A program made the position numbers and the translations under genes. A model generated the notes under the pieces. It was given only the letters and a program-made list of their open reading frames with translations, ran no database searches and had not been told where the DNA came from. Below, piece by piece: positions 16,573-25,312 of a DNA stretch of 64,000 nucleotides. Source of the stretch: Paenibacillus nuruki (lineage in GTDB: Bacteria; Bacillota; Bacilli; Paenibacillales; Paenibacillaceae); NCBI RefSeq assembly GCF_001721045.1, contig NZ_MDER01000086.1:1-64000 (forward strand), in the 5' to 3' direction. Numbering within the stretch: the stretch's first letter is position 1; every line of letters begins with the position of its first letter.

Positions 16573-17358
16573 TTACTGCAATCCAGCAAGCAATTCCCAG
16601 ACATCTGAATGACCTGGCATTTCCCCGCTTGTCCACCATTTCGCACGATACGTTTTGCCATCATAGCTGACAGTATCTCCACCAACATAAATCATAGAAG
16701 GACTCCAAGCGTTAGCAGAAGGTTGTCCTGGATCAGTAGGAGTCGTCGGTGTTGTTCCTCCAGTACCTTGTCCCGTAATATTCACATCGATCACCTGATA
16801 AAAAGCATTGGCGGTATCGCTAATATCCCATACGCCCAAGATGACATGGTAGCCACTGCGGTCTGACGGAATATTAATCGTATGACTCACATTCGCAGCC
16901 GGCTTGGCTCCCTTGTCATTAATCACAGCAATTTCTTGCAATGTACTACGCTTCAGTGGTTCATTTGGATTCCAACCTTGCTTGGTGATGTAATACTTCC
17001 AACTGGCTGTTGCATGTTGAGCTGTTAATTTCCATTGAACTTTGAGTGCACCTGTTTTGATATCTGTTTTGTGCCAGCGGGTAGATGTCTGATCATCTAG
17101 CGGTCCAAATCCTGCTACGCCGCCGCTTGCAATATGCCCATCTGTCGGTCCTGCTGATGGATAGCCTTTGAGTGCTTCAATACTTTGCGGTTCATACTGA
17201 GCACTTCCCACATTGGTATTGAGTCCGAGTGCATTCGATCCTTTGTAAGCACGACTAGCAGGCTGTTCGATATAACCATGTGCCCAAATGGTACTGCTCA
17301 TTAACAAAGCACATGTACTAATAGCCACAGTCGCTGTCATCGCCTTTTTCCAATTCAT
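16573..17358 (-). CDS. Secreted chitin-active lytic polysaccharide monooxygenase (AA10) with CBM5/12
   Basis: A 261-residue secreted protein. Signal peptide residues 1-26 are cleaved before His27 ([12 protein letters not shown]), which becomes the N-terminal copper ligand; the second ligand is His115 (TAQHATASW) and TANAFYQ supplies the axial Phe. This closely follows CBP21-type AA10 LPMOs, which oxidatively cut crystalline chitin. A Thr/Pro linker leads to a C-terminal CBM5/12 ([18 protein letters not shown], then AKWW). GGGAGG precedes the ATG. It is 60 bp downstream of the GH18 chitinase on the same strand and is likely co-transcribed with it. Confidence 0.93.
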   Translation of the reverse strand: MNWKKAMTATVAISTCALLMSSTIWAHGYIEQPASRAYKGSNALGLNTNVGSAQYEPQSIEALKGYPSAGPTDGHIASGGVAGFGPLDDQTSTRWHKTDIKTGALKVQWKLTAQHATASWKYYITKQGWNPNEPLKRSTLQEIAVINDKGAKPAANVSHTINIPSDRSGYHVILGVWDISDTANAFYQVIDVNITGQGTGGTTPTTPTDPGQPSANAWSPSMIYVGGDTVSYDGKTYRAKWWTSGEMPGHSDVWELLAGLQ

Positions 17359-17418
17359 TTATAGACCTCCCAAGTGTTCCAAATCTATACGGTATAAATG
17401 ATATGATCGAAGAATCTA

Positions 17419-18663
17419 TTACAGTTGTTGCCATACATCTGCTTGTCCAGGTGTCTCGCCTGTAGTCCACCATTTGGCACGATACGTTTTGCCGTTGTAG
17501 CTTACGATATCTCCACCGACATATACGGCGGATGCTGTCCAAGCTTTGGCTGTTGGTTGATCAGGATTGGTTGGTGTGGTCGGTGTCGTTGGATCGGTTG
17601 GTGCAGTACCGTTATAGATCAAGTTGTAGTACGCATTGGAAAAAGCTTTGTTGTACGGTGTTCCTGCACTATTGCTACCTAGATCCCAGTTTACTGACCA
17701 TGTCATTACACCTTTGAGCGATTGACCTTGTGATTGTAATTTGGAAAATACGTTATACACTACTGTTGGATCTTTGACCGTTCCATTGCCCCCTGCATCT
17801 GGATTAGCAGGTAAGCCTAGCACTAATTTATTGGCTGGAATCTGTAGCAATCCTCTTGTGCCATGAATAAATGAATCTGCCATATAGTAAAGGAAATTAT
17901 ATTTGTCTGCATCTGAATTTTGAGCTAACCACTTGCTCACTTCATCGACCCAGATGCCATCGCCTGCCTGATTGTACAATTGAGGCGCTATAAAATCATA
18001 GTAGCCTGCCAGACTGGTTAAGTACGGTTCGTAAGCTCCACCTGGTTTCAAGTATGGAAATTCAGGAGCCATACTAATCAGAAAGTTCTGACCTTGCGCT
18101 TTGTAATGATTTTTGACGATCTTAAGCGCGGCTGGAATAACCGTTGTGTTACTACCTGCTTTGATCGAATTTTGCTCCAGATCAATATCTAATCCATCAA
18201 ATCCATATACATCAACCAGACGAATAATCTCATTGGCAAAAGCTTGCTCTTGTCCTGCACTGAGTTGTACATGAGCATCTGCTCCACCTAACGAAAGAAT
18301 AACGGCTGTTCCTCTTGCATTTAACGTAGCGACTTGTTGACGAAATTCAGCATCGGTTCCTCGATCTGGCTTAAATGTAGGAATACCATTTCCAGTCATA
18401 AAAGCAACCATAACCACATTGTAAGCTGTTGGAGATTCGCTCAAAGCCATCGTACGTGAAGTCCCACCTGCATAACCGTCTTTAGCAGAAGATGTCCAAT
18501 TTTGCCAGTAGCCTACCATAACTTTTTTGCCACTGATACTTGGCATCGTGGAAGCACTATCTGCGGCTTGAGTGGTCGGCATCGATGTAGCCAGTAACGA
18601 ACAACTCATCACTCCTGCTAATACCCATTTCATTAATTTGCCTTTTTGAATGATATTCATCAT
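17419..18663 (-). CDS. Secreted GH18 chitinase with C-terminal CBM5/12
   Basis: A 414-residue secreted chitinase. Signal peptide about residues 1-34, GH18 barrel with the catalytic DGLDIDLE (Glu163) and SLGG motif, Thr/Pro linker, then a CBM5/12 module. It hydrolyses chitin with retention through substrate-assisted catalysis. I start at ATG 18663 with AAGGAG upstream (18660 equally possible) rather than an upstream in-frame codon at 18783, which would add a non-signal sequence. Its CBM is nearly the same as that of the downstream LPMO. It ends soon after the CBM (DVWQQL). Confidence 0.93.
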   Translation of the reverse strand: MMNIIQKGKLMKWVLAGVMSCSLLATSMPTTQAADSASTMPSISGKKVMVGYWQNWTSSAKDGYAGGTSRTMALSESPTAYNVVMVAFMTGNGIPTFKPDRGTDAEFRQQVATLNARGTAVILSLGGADAHVQLSAGQEQAFANEIIRLVDVYGFDGLDIDLEQNSIKAGSNTTVIPAALKIVKNHYKAQGQNFLISMAPEFPYLKPGGAYEPYLTSLAGYYDFIAPQLYNQAGDGIWVDEVSKWLAQNSDADKYNFLYYMADSFIHGTRGLLQIPANKLVLGLPANPDAGGNGTVKDPTVVYNVFSKLQSQGQSLKGVMTWSVNWDLGSNSAGTPYNKAFSNAYYNLIYNGTAPTDPTTPTTPTNPDQPTAKAWTASAVYVGGDIVSYNGKTYRAKWWTTGETPGQADVWQQL

Positions 18664-18794
18664 ATACACTCCTTCAAATAGTGGAATAAGATATTGCCTG
18701 ATACCCTTACGATTTTCCCGACAGCATGCTACATGACAATGAACAACATAGGTTTTCCTATTTTCCAATAAATCCCTTTTCAAGGTATAACTGA

Positions 18795-18844
18795 ATTATA
18801 CTGCTTAGATTGTGAAAAACTTATGTATATCCGCATAATCTAAG
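18795..18844 (-). promoter_or_regulatory. Possible chitinase promoter with flanking inverted repeat
   Basis: On the minus strand TATAAT (18795-18800) lies 130 nt before the chitinase start; its -35 region is weak. CTTAGATT (18804-18811) and AATCTAAG (18837-18844) form an 8-bp inverted repeat upstream of the -10 that could hold a regulator. Nothing else was recognised in 18664-18908. Confidence 0.35.
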
Positions 18845-18911
18845 GCGAATTGTAGTAAAGGGCTATTCTCTCGCTGTTGATGATTAGAAGAGTGAGCAAA
18901 TAAGATCAAAA

Positions 18912-18945
18912 AAAACAAAAAAACCTTCTCCATATGGAAAAGGTG
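18912..18945 (-). terminator. Intrinsic terminator of the HTH-TPR regulator gene
   Basis: Minus strand stem ACCTTTTCCATATGGAGAAGGT followed by TTTTTTTG and another T run. It lies about 40 bp after the stop codon of the regulator gene at 18982. Confidence 0.85.
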
Positions 18946-18981
18946 CATAGTGTCAAAAATGGCTATATCGTGCAATACCTT

Positions 18982-19821
18982 TTAATATACGCCAAATAGT
19001 TCTTGCAACAACTGCGACTTGGCATAACACTGCTGTGCTTTGAACTGTTGTCCAATCTGCTCATAACTGTAGCCACATTCATAATACAGTTGATCCAAAT
19101 AATAACCGATCTGATGATTAGCACAATAACGGATACCCTGAGTGGCATATTCAATCGCTGTCCGATAATCTTGCGTATCTGAATAAGCTTTGGATAAATA
19201 ATAAAAGATCGGCGTAAATTGATCATTTCCCTCACGATATATATGCAGGGCACGCAGGCATTTATGTAACCACCCGATACATGCTCGATAATCCCCGTCC
19301 AATCCATAAGCAATGGCTAGTGCTTGAATCACTTCAATCTCATACAAAGCTGGAATCCGTTCGCAATGATAAGTTAATTTCAAAGCTAACTGAATCATCG
19401 GCAATCCACGATCTACTGTACCTAAATTCACATGAGCGTTTCCTTTCTGATACAGTACAAATTGCTGATCCATTAGCGAATAACGGCATATTTCTTCTAC
19501 CTGATGATCTTCGATATATTGTAGAAGTTCCTGATACATATGCTTTTTCTGCAAATATTTGATGTTTTTGCGGATGCTCTGAATCTCATGAATCTGTTGT
19601 TCATTCATATCGAAAAAGATCCGAATATCCAGACTAAACTTATGAGCGATCTGAAATAAAATCTCAGCCGATACCGATTCTACCCCCTTTTCAATACGAC
19701 TGATCTGCGATTGATTACAAATGCCTAACGCCAATTGTTGCTGGGTTAATCCACGTTGCTGTCTAATCTCTCGAATCCGTTGCCCGATCCAGCGGTAATC
19801 CAGTATCGTCTGGTTAACCAT
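18982..19821 (-). CDS. XRE-type regulator with TPR-like C terminus (RNPP/Rgg-like)
   Basis: A 279-residue protein. Residues about 8-65 form a lambda-repressor-like HTH (IGQRIREIRQQRGLTQQQLALGICNQSQISRIEKG), and the remaining ~200 residues are helical with TPR-like repeats (AIEYATQGIRYC, YECGYSYEQIG). This is the shape of PlcR/Rgg/MutR-type peptide-sensing regulators. No secreted signal-peptide precursor gene was found next to it. I start at ATG 19821 with GGGAGG 9 nt upstream. It may act on nearby genes or elsewhere; no target is evident. Confidence 0.8.
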   Translation of the reverse strand: MVNQTILDYRWIGQRIREIRQQRGLTQQQLALGICNQSQISRIEKGVESVSAEILFQIAHKFSLDIRIFFDMNEQQIHEIQSIRKNIKYLQKKHMYQELLQYIEDHQVEEICRYSLMDQQFVLYQKGNAHVNLGTVDRGLPMIQLALKLTYHCERIPALYEIEVIQALAIAYGLDGDYRACIGWLHKCLRALHIYREGNDQFTPIFYYLSKAYSDTQDYRTAIEYATQGIRYCANHQIGYYLDQLYYECGYSYEQIGQQFKAQQCYAKSQLLQELFGVY

Positions 19822-20016
19822 TGTGCACAACCTCCCGAATACTTCGATGATCTCTATATCATAAGCAATCGATCAAGGCAGCATCAGGTGTAGAAATACG
19901 CATATCGAGAGAATTTCTTAGTATCTATTAGCAAAGCAGATCATTTGGCACGATCTCGGATAAAATCTCATTGATGCAGTCGAATAGAAAAGTATTTCCC
20001 TAGTATTCCGCAGACT

Positions 20017-20385
20017 TTATGGATAATCCAGTGTTCCTTTTACAACAACATGCTTACCTTTGCGATCTTCAAATACTTTGACATGGACTTTGGCTTGTTC
20101 TTGAAATTTCGGCAGATTCATCGTGTACACCGTTGTCTTAACAGTGGCTTGAAAAGGAAGAGATGTGGGTCGCTCAATCTTTAGCACAAGAACAATCTCA
20201 GGTTGCCCGCTACTATACTGACCTGTAGGCGTACTAGAGATCACTGTTGCTCGCGCAGAGTACCCTTCCAATATCGTCTGTTCTGTGATGCTTTTCTTAT
20301 TCAGGACTCTTGGTAATACAATAGCAATCACTGCAAAAAATATTAGTAATCCGATACAACTTAATATTAGTGTAAATGGCTCCAA
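20017..20385 (-). CDS. Small membrane-anchored hypothetical protein
   Basis: A 122-residue protein with one N-terminal transmembrane helix (about residues 5-26, LILSCIGLLIFFAVIAIVLP) and a beta-rich C-terminal domain that should be outside or at the membrane surface. It starts with TTG preceded by AAGGAG at 9 nt. I do not recognise a named family; DUF3592-like proteins have a comparable outline. It lies 40 bp downstream of the AlkX-type glycosylase gene and may be co-transcribed. Confidence 0.7.
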   Translation of the reverse strand: MEPFTLILSCIGLLIFFAVIAIVLPRVLNKKSITEQTILEGYSARATVISSTPTGQYSSGQPEIVLVLKIERPTSLPFQATVKTTVYTMNLPKFQEQAKVHVKVFEDRKGKHVVVKGTLDYP

Positions 20386-20425
20386 TGCTTTAATCTCCTT
20401 TGGCGGATAAATACCTGTTCTCGTT

Positions 20426-21583
20426 CTACTTCAAATACGTAGTCTCTTGCATAGAAACGATCTGCTCCGCTTCGACAAATACGCATAACTGTTCCAAAAT
20501 CGATTCAATCGTTGACTTATGCTCAGTTGCTTGAGCTGCATCAAACAGCGTTAACTTTTGCACATGTAATTCCCTGCGCTGACGATCATTTTTGAGATCA
20601 ACCACACCAACGATCTGTTCCCCAATCAAAATGGGCATCGCAAAGTAACCGTATGTCCGTTGCTCTTTGGGCATATAACTTTCCAGCTTATAATCTACAT
20701 CAAATAGCTTCAACAATCGTGACCGATCACGAATCATATTATCAAATGGAGATAGCAATGTGGCTGCGCTACCTTCTATATTTTCAAGTGTCGTTAGTAA
20801 CGGAATATCTTGTGTACGTATAAAATGCTCTTCAGCAAATTCTTCAACCTGTATACATTGAATATGTCCCTGCTCTAATTGTTGCTTGATATACTCGCTG
20901 ACTGCTGTTTTGTTGAGGTTAAAGCAAGCTTTCAATTCTTTCAGTGTAGCGATGCCTAGATTCTCAAACGTTAACTCCATTAAATACGTATTCAATGTCG
21001 GTTCATGCTCAATCGTGCGCTGGTCTTCAATATGCTGGTCAGTGCGTGTATATAATTTATTGAAATGGTGATCTCGACTGACCTTGACCAAGCCTGCACG
21101 CCATAACTTATCCAGTGCTCGCCTTGCTGGTGTCATACTCCATGTCGCTCCACTAGATGGGTGATCATGTTGAATATCACGTGAGCGCAATGGCTGATCG
21201 ACCTGCACTTGCTGATAAATATCCAAAATCAAATCCAACTGAGGTTCGTTCATGATTTTCACATGGTGATGTGCAAAATAATGATGCAAATGTTCATATG
21301 AGGATGCAGGCAACAAACACAAAGCAAACAAATACACTTCAAATATCGACTGCTGTTCATACAATTCTAATAACCATTCTCGCTTATACCGATGATCTCT
21401 TGACCAGAAAAACAAGTCCTGACTACGAGATAACACATTCATCGTATCGAGCTGAACATAACCAAGGCGGTTAAGGGTATGTAAGACTCCACTAGCATCT
21501 TGATAGTGATTGAGGTGAGGTTGTAACAGTCCTTGTTGGTGCAATTGCAGACGCTTCATCTGTGCTATAGTCGTTGTCAGCAT
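20426..21583 (-). CDS. AlkX/YcaQ-type winged-helix DNA glycosylase (HTH_42 family)
   Basis: A 385-residue protein of the winged-helix HTH_42 (COG3214) family. The N-terminal half carries LGYVQLDTMNVLSRSQD, whose QLD fits the Q-x-D catalytic motif of AlkX (E. coli YcaQ), an interstrand-crosslink DNA glycosylase; AlkZ relatives have Q-x-Q. The C-terminal half includes RLLKLFDVDYKLESYMPKEQRTYGYFAMPIL, a family hallmark. I start at ATG 21583, with CAGGAGG upstream. The role would be removal of alkylated or crosslinked bases; this is from family knowledge. Confidence 0.82.
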   Translation of the reverse strand: MLTTTIAQMKRLQLHQQGLLQPHLNHYQDASGVLHTLNRLGYVQLDTMNVLSRSQDLFFWSRDHRYKREWLLELYEQQSIFEVYLFALCLLPASSYEHLHHYFAHHHVKIMNEPQLDLILDIYQQVQVDQPLRSRDIQHDHPSSGATWSMTPARRALDKLWRAGLVKVSRDHHFNKLYTRTDQHIEDQRTIEHEPTLNTYLMELTFENLGIATLKELKACFNLNKTAVSEYIKQQLEQGHIQCIQVEEFAEEHFIRTQDIPLLTTLENIEGSAATLLSPFDNMIRDRSRLLKLFDVDYKLESYMPKEQRTYGYFAMPILIGEQIVGVVDLKNDRQRRELHVQKLTLFDAAQATEHKSTIESILEQLCVFVEAEQIVSMQETTYLK

Positions 21584-21624
21584 AGCGATCCTCCTGATCA
21601 TTTTATATTTTATCGATATGATTT

Positions 21625-22020
21625 CTAATGATTATCTAGTGTCTGTAAAAGCTCTTGCGCTGTTAGATGTGACTCTCCTTCAACTTCTTCTTTTGTCGGC
21701 GAGTATGCAATTCGCTGAAGCTCTGGTTCTAACTTTCGAATCAAGGCTACTGGTAAAAAACTTACAATATATTGCAAACACCATTCGATCCATTCGGAAT
21801 CATTTGTATGTAAGACGTTTCGTACATGAGGAACAATCTCATTAGGAACTATAAGCAATATTTTGGACATGGGTATTGCAACAGGCCAGTTAATATCCTG
21901 CAACCATACAAGTAACTCTGAAAGAATAGGGATCAATGCTTGAGGATCTAACTGCTGTAATCGCTGGATGGCGCCAAAATCAAATTTGGACTTAGGGATT
22001 AAGTGATTGGATTCGGTCAT
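21625..22020 (-). CDS. DUF5071-like protein
   Basis: A 131-residue soluble protein with helical HEAT-like character (LDPQALIPILSELLVWLQDINWPVAIPM, then EWIEWCLQYIV). This matches what I remember of DUF5071. Start at ATG 22020 with AAGGAG 8 nt upstream. Function unknown; families of this kind sometimes occur as immunity or housekeeping add-ons, but nothing here proves it. It lies 80 bp downstream of another small orphan gene on the same strand. Confidence 0.72.
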   Translation of the reverse strand: MTESNHLIPKSKFDFGAIQRLQQLDPQALIPILSELLVWLQDINWPVAIPMSKILLIVPNEIVPHVRNVLHTNDSEWIEWCLQYIVSFLPVALIRKLEPELQRIAYSPTKEEVEGESHLTAQELLQTLDNH

Positions 22021-22099
22021 ATTATAGTCTCCTTTACGTATGAATATCAAAATGTAGATATCTCATCATGACTGTTGGTTGTTCTATCTATTTTTAAAA

Positions 22100-22486
22100 C
22101 TAGTCTCTATGCTCTATATTTAACCGTCTCCATATTAATTTGAGAATATGCCTTGATACCCCATCATTATCTAACAAACCTGTTAGAAGAAAATAATACA
22201 AAGGTTCACTTTCTGAAGTTAATATATCTGGATCTTCTCCAGCTTCAATAATCAATACTCTTTTGTAATGTTCTACTAAGTTTGGAACTTTCTCAGGATC
22301 AGATAATTCATAAGCATTTCGAATAAACATTCCAAATGACCAATGAAATTCAAATAGATGATTTTCTTCAATATTAAGAAAATGTTGCCTCATTCCATCT
22401 TCAAGATGATATTGCATAATATGATCCACTATTCCTTCAAAAGAATCAATGATTTGCTTTGGAGGTAAGGAGTTGGTTTTATCCAT
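22100..22486 (-). CDS. Small hypothetical protein (DUF6794-like, uncertain)
   Basis: A 128-residue soluble protein with the segment FEFHWSFGMFIRNAYEL, reminiscent of DUF6794 proteins, and an acidic overall composition. ATG 22486 has AAAGGA 9 nt upstream. Function unknown. Together with the DUF5071-like gene downstream it makes a pair of small orphan genes just after guaA, separated from it by a terminator. Confidence 0.65.
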   Translation of the reverse strand: MDKTNSLPPKQIIDSFEGIVDHIMQYHLEDGMRQHFLNIEENHLFEFHWSFGMFIRNAYELSDPEKVPNLVEHYKRVLIIEAGEDPDILTSESEPLYYFLLTGLLDNDGVSRHILKLIWRRLNIEHRD

Positions 22487-22597
22487 GAACTTCAATCCTT
22501 TCGATAAGGTCGGTTTGGCAGGAGTTGATTAACAAATCATGTAACTGCTCTGTTGGTAGCATGGATGATCATTCCTTTTGTATATAGTATAACTAAA

Positions 22598-22640
22598 AAA
22601 AGCCTCAAAACCTTAGATATCTAAGATTTTGAGGCTTGGT
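22598..22640 (-). terminator. guaA intrinsic terminator
   Basis: AGCCTCAAAA (22601-22610) pairs with TTTTGAGGCT (22627-22636) around a TTAGATATCTAA core. On the minus strand it is followed by TTTTTTTAG, directly after the guaA stop codon. Confidence 0.92.
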
Positions 22641-22644
22641 TATT

Positions 22645-24183
22645 TTACTCCCACTCAATCGTAGCTGGTGGTTTGGATGTAATATCATACACAATCCGGT
22701 TCACATTATCAACTTCATTGACAATACGTACCGAAATCTTTTCTAATACATCCCACGGGATACGTGCCCAGTCAGCAGTCATACCGTCAATTGACGTTAC
22801 TGCACGAATACCTACAGTATATGAGTACGTACGAGCATCGCCCATGACGCCTACGCTCTTCATGTTAGGAAGGGCTGTGAAGTACTGCCAAATTTCGCTT
22901 TCAAGACCCGCTTTAGCGATCTCTTCACGTAAGATATAATCCGAATCGCGAACGATTTGCAATTTATCTTCAGTCACTTCGCCCAAGACACGAATCGCTA
23001 GACCTGGACCTGGGAAAGGTTGACGCCATACGATGGCAGCTGGTAATCCACATTGTTCGCCGACTTTACGTACTTCGTCTTTGAATAGTGCTTTCAGTGG
23101 CTCTACCAATTCAAAGTGCATATCTTCTGGCAATCCACCTACATTATGGTGAGATTTGATCGTTTGTGCTGTTGCTGTACCACTTTCTACGATATCCGTA
23201 TACAGTGTACCTTGTGCTAGATAAGCGAAGTCACCCAATTTACGGGATTCTTCATCGAAGCAGTAGATAAATTCGTTACCGATGATTTTACGTTTTTGCT
23301 CTGGATCGTCAACGCCTACTAATTTAGACAAGAAACGCTCTTGCGCATCAATTTTGACAACTTTCATATCGAACTTGCCGACGAAAGTCTCCATTACACT
23401 TTCCGCTTCACCTTTACGCAATAGACCGTGGTCGATAAACATACATGTTAATTGCGGACCAATCGCTTTGTGCAACAGAATCGCAACAACTGAAGAATCG
23501 ACACCGCCACTAAGTGCGCATAACACATTTTTGTCGCCGACTTGAGTACGAATCTCTTCGATTGTATCTTCGATAAACGTCTCCATACTCCATTCGCCCG
23601 CACATTTACAAATTTCATATAAGAAGTTACGGATCATTTCATTACCGAACACAGAGTGACGCACTTCTGGATGGAACTGCACTGCATACAATTGACGCTC
23701 TGCATTACTCATTGCTGCAATCGGTGCAGATTCTGTGCTTGCATCCAATACGAATCCTTCTGGCAAACCGACTACATGGTCACCATGACTCATCCATACG
23801 GTGTGACTGGATTCCATGCCTTTATTTAGTTCGCAATGAGCCATAAAGTCTACATCTGACTTCCCGTACTCACGCTTCGCAGAACGTTCTACTTTACCGG
23901 ACAATTGTTGAGCCATTAACTGCATACCGTAGCAAATACCAAAGATCGGCACATTGAGATCATAGATCGCTGGATCTACATGCGGTGCATTTTCAGCATA
24001 TACGCTAGATGGTCCACCAGAGAAAATAATTCCTTTTGGTGATAATTCACGAATCTTTTCTACAGGTGTATTAAAAGGCATTAACTCACTGTATACCCCA
24101 AGATCACGGATACGTCTTGCGATCAACTGGTTATACTGTCCTCCAAAATCGAGCACTACAATTATTTCACTTGGACTATTCAT
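22645..24183 (-). CDS. guaA: GMP synthase (glutamine-hydrolysing)
   Basis: A 512-residue enzyme making GMP from XMP, ATP and glutamine. The N-terminal class I glutamine amidotransferase has the nucleophile Cys84 (FGICYGMQL) and HPE (QFHPEVRHS). The ATP pyrophosphatase domain has the P-loop [12 protein letters not shown], and the C-terminal dimerisation domain ends TIEWE, the standard GuaA C terminus. Length is typical. It stands alone with its own sigma-A promoter and terminator. No purine riboswitch was seen in its leader, unlike the purine permease at 2740. Confidence 0.98.
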   Translation of the reverse strand: MNSPSEIIVVLDFGGQYNQLIARRIRDLGVYSELMPFNTPVEKIRELSPKGIIFSGGPSSVYAENAPHVDPAIYDLNVPIFGICYGMQLMAQQLSGKVERSAKREYGKSDVDFMAHCELNKGMESSHTVWMSHGDHVVGLPEGFVLDASTESAPIAAMSNAERQLYAVQFHPEVRHSVFGNEMIRNFLYEICKCAGEWSMETFIEDTIEEIRTQVGDKNVLCALSGGVDSSVVAILLHKAIGPQLTCMFIDHGLLRKGEAESVMETFVGKFDMKVVKIDAQERFLSKLVGVDDPEQKRKIIGNEFIYCFDEESRKLGDFAYLAQGTLYTDIVESGTATAQTIKSHHNVGGLPEDMHFELVEPLKALFKDEVRKVGEQCGLPAAIVWRQPFPGPGLAIRVLGEVTEDKLQIVRDSDYILREEIAKAGLESEIWQYFTALPNMKSVGVMGDARTYSYTVGIRAVTSIDGMTADWARIPWDVLEKISVRIVNEVDNVNRIVYDITSKPPATIEWE

Positions 24184-24213
24184 TCACGAGCCTCCCATAT
24201 TTCAATGAGTCTA

Positions 24214-24243
24214 ATTATACCTATGTGCAAAAGCCACCGTCAA
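24214..24243 (-). promoter_or_regulatory. guaA sigma-A promoter
   Basis: TTGACG (24238-24243), 18-nt spacer, TATAAT (24214-24219) on the minus strand, placing the start about 25 nt before the guaA ATG. The short leader leaves no room for a riboswitch. Confidence 0.85.
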
Positions 24244-24452
24244 GGCTTCCCACCTTACTATAGCAATTAAAATCAGGGTTTCTTCCCGTCTTACTCAAGA
24301 TTGCGTTTACATTTTAGAAATAACAAGATTTCTTTTAAAATAGACCTGTTAATAGACTTTGTACTTTCCGATAGATTATGATGTAATAGATTGTTTTATT
24401 TTAACAACAATAGTCAAATATAGAGAAATTATAGTCTTCCGGAGGACAGCAC

Positions 24453-25106
24453 ATGCAATTGATACATTATATAGAATCTCTTTTTACTGATCATGGTTAT
24501 CTGGTACTATTTCTAGGGTTGTTGCTTGAATTTATTGCTCTTCCGTTCCCTGGCGAAACAACGATGGGATACGCTGGTTATTTATCTTATATGGGTCGCC
24601 TCAATATGGCATTATTATTGCTGTGTGCTTTTGCCGGTACTACGATCGGAATGACGATTACTTATTTTATCGGTCGAAAAGCAGGGCTTCCGTTCTTACG
24701 TAAATATGGCAAATGGTTGCTTCTTCCAGAATCGAAGTTGGATAAAGCACAATCGTGGTTTGGTAAATATGGATATACGCTTGTGTTTTTTGGATATTTT
24801 ATACCGGGGGTACGCCATTTCACTGGTTACTTCTCAGGTGTGATGAACTTTAAGTTCTGGCGGTTTGCTGCTTATTCGTATAGTGGAGCATTAATCTGGG
24901 TTGGTGTATTTCTAGCGTTAGGTCGAATTTTCGGACCACAATGGACGATGGTCTTTCACTGGATTCATGAATATTCATTTGAAGCGATTGCGATTATTGT
25001 GGTGCTAATCTTGTTCTTTATTCTTGTGAAGTTCCGCAGAAGATTAGGAATTGCACTAGTGAATCGATTTGGTAAAAAAAAGCCCGATGATTCCGCAGGT
25101 GAATAA
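24453..25106 (+). CDS. DedA/VTT-family membrane protein
   Basis: A 217-residue polytopic protein with the DedA hallmarks: EFIALPFPGETTMGYAGYLSYMG near the N terminus, ITYFIGRKAG, and FFGYFIPGVRHFTGYFSGVMNF in the middle, ending in a basic tail. DedA proteins flip or recycle lipid carriers such as undecaprenyl phosphate or phosphatidylethanolamine; the exact substrate here is unknown. CCGGAGG precedes the ATG, and a strong terminator follows. It is divergent from guaA. Confidence 0.9.
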   Translation: MQLIHYIESLFTDHGYLVLFLGLLLEFIALPFPGETTMGYAGYLSYMGRLNMALLLLCAFAGTTIGMTITYFIGRKAGLPFLRKYGKWLLLPESKLDKAQSWFGKYGYTLVFFGYFIPGVRHFTGYFSGVMNFKFWRFAAYSYSGALIWVGVFLALGRIFGPQWTMVFHWIHEYSFEAIAIIVVLILFFILVKFRRRLGIALVNRFGKKKPDDSAGE

Positions 25107-25118
25107 ACTAAAAATTAA

Positions 25119-25171
25119 AAAAACAGCGAAGAACCGGGCAATGGATGCCACGATCTTTGCTGTTTTTTTAT
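25119..25171 (+). terminator. Terminator of the DedA gene
   Basis: AAAACAGCGAAGA pairs with TCTTTGCTGTTTT across a loop containing CGGGCAATGGATGCC, followed by a T7 run. It lies 13 bp after the stop codon. Confidence 0.88.
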
Positions 25172-25312
25172 TATTTTATATTGAATGTGACACTATTAGA
25201 AGATATGCTCATACTGTTATTAGTACTTTGTTCTTTTTTTGATGATATTTTTTATTAAGTTCTATATACAAAGTTCTGTTGTATCTTCTATCATCGTATC
25301 ATCCAGAATAAC

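Noticed and set aside
24184-24240. Purine riboswitch expected before guaA.
   Set aside because: The guaA leader is only about 25 nt from a good promoter; no aptamer sequence is present.
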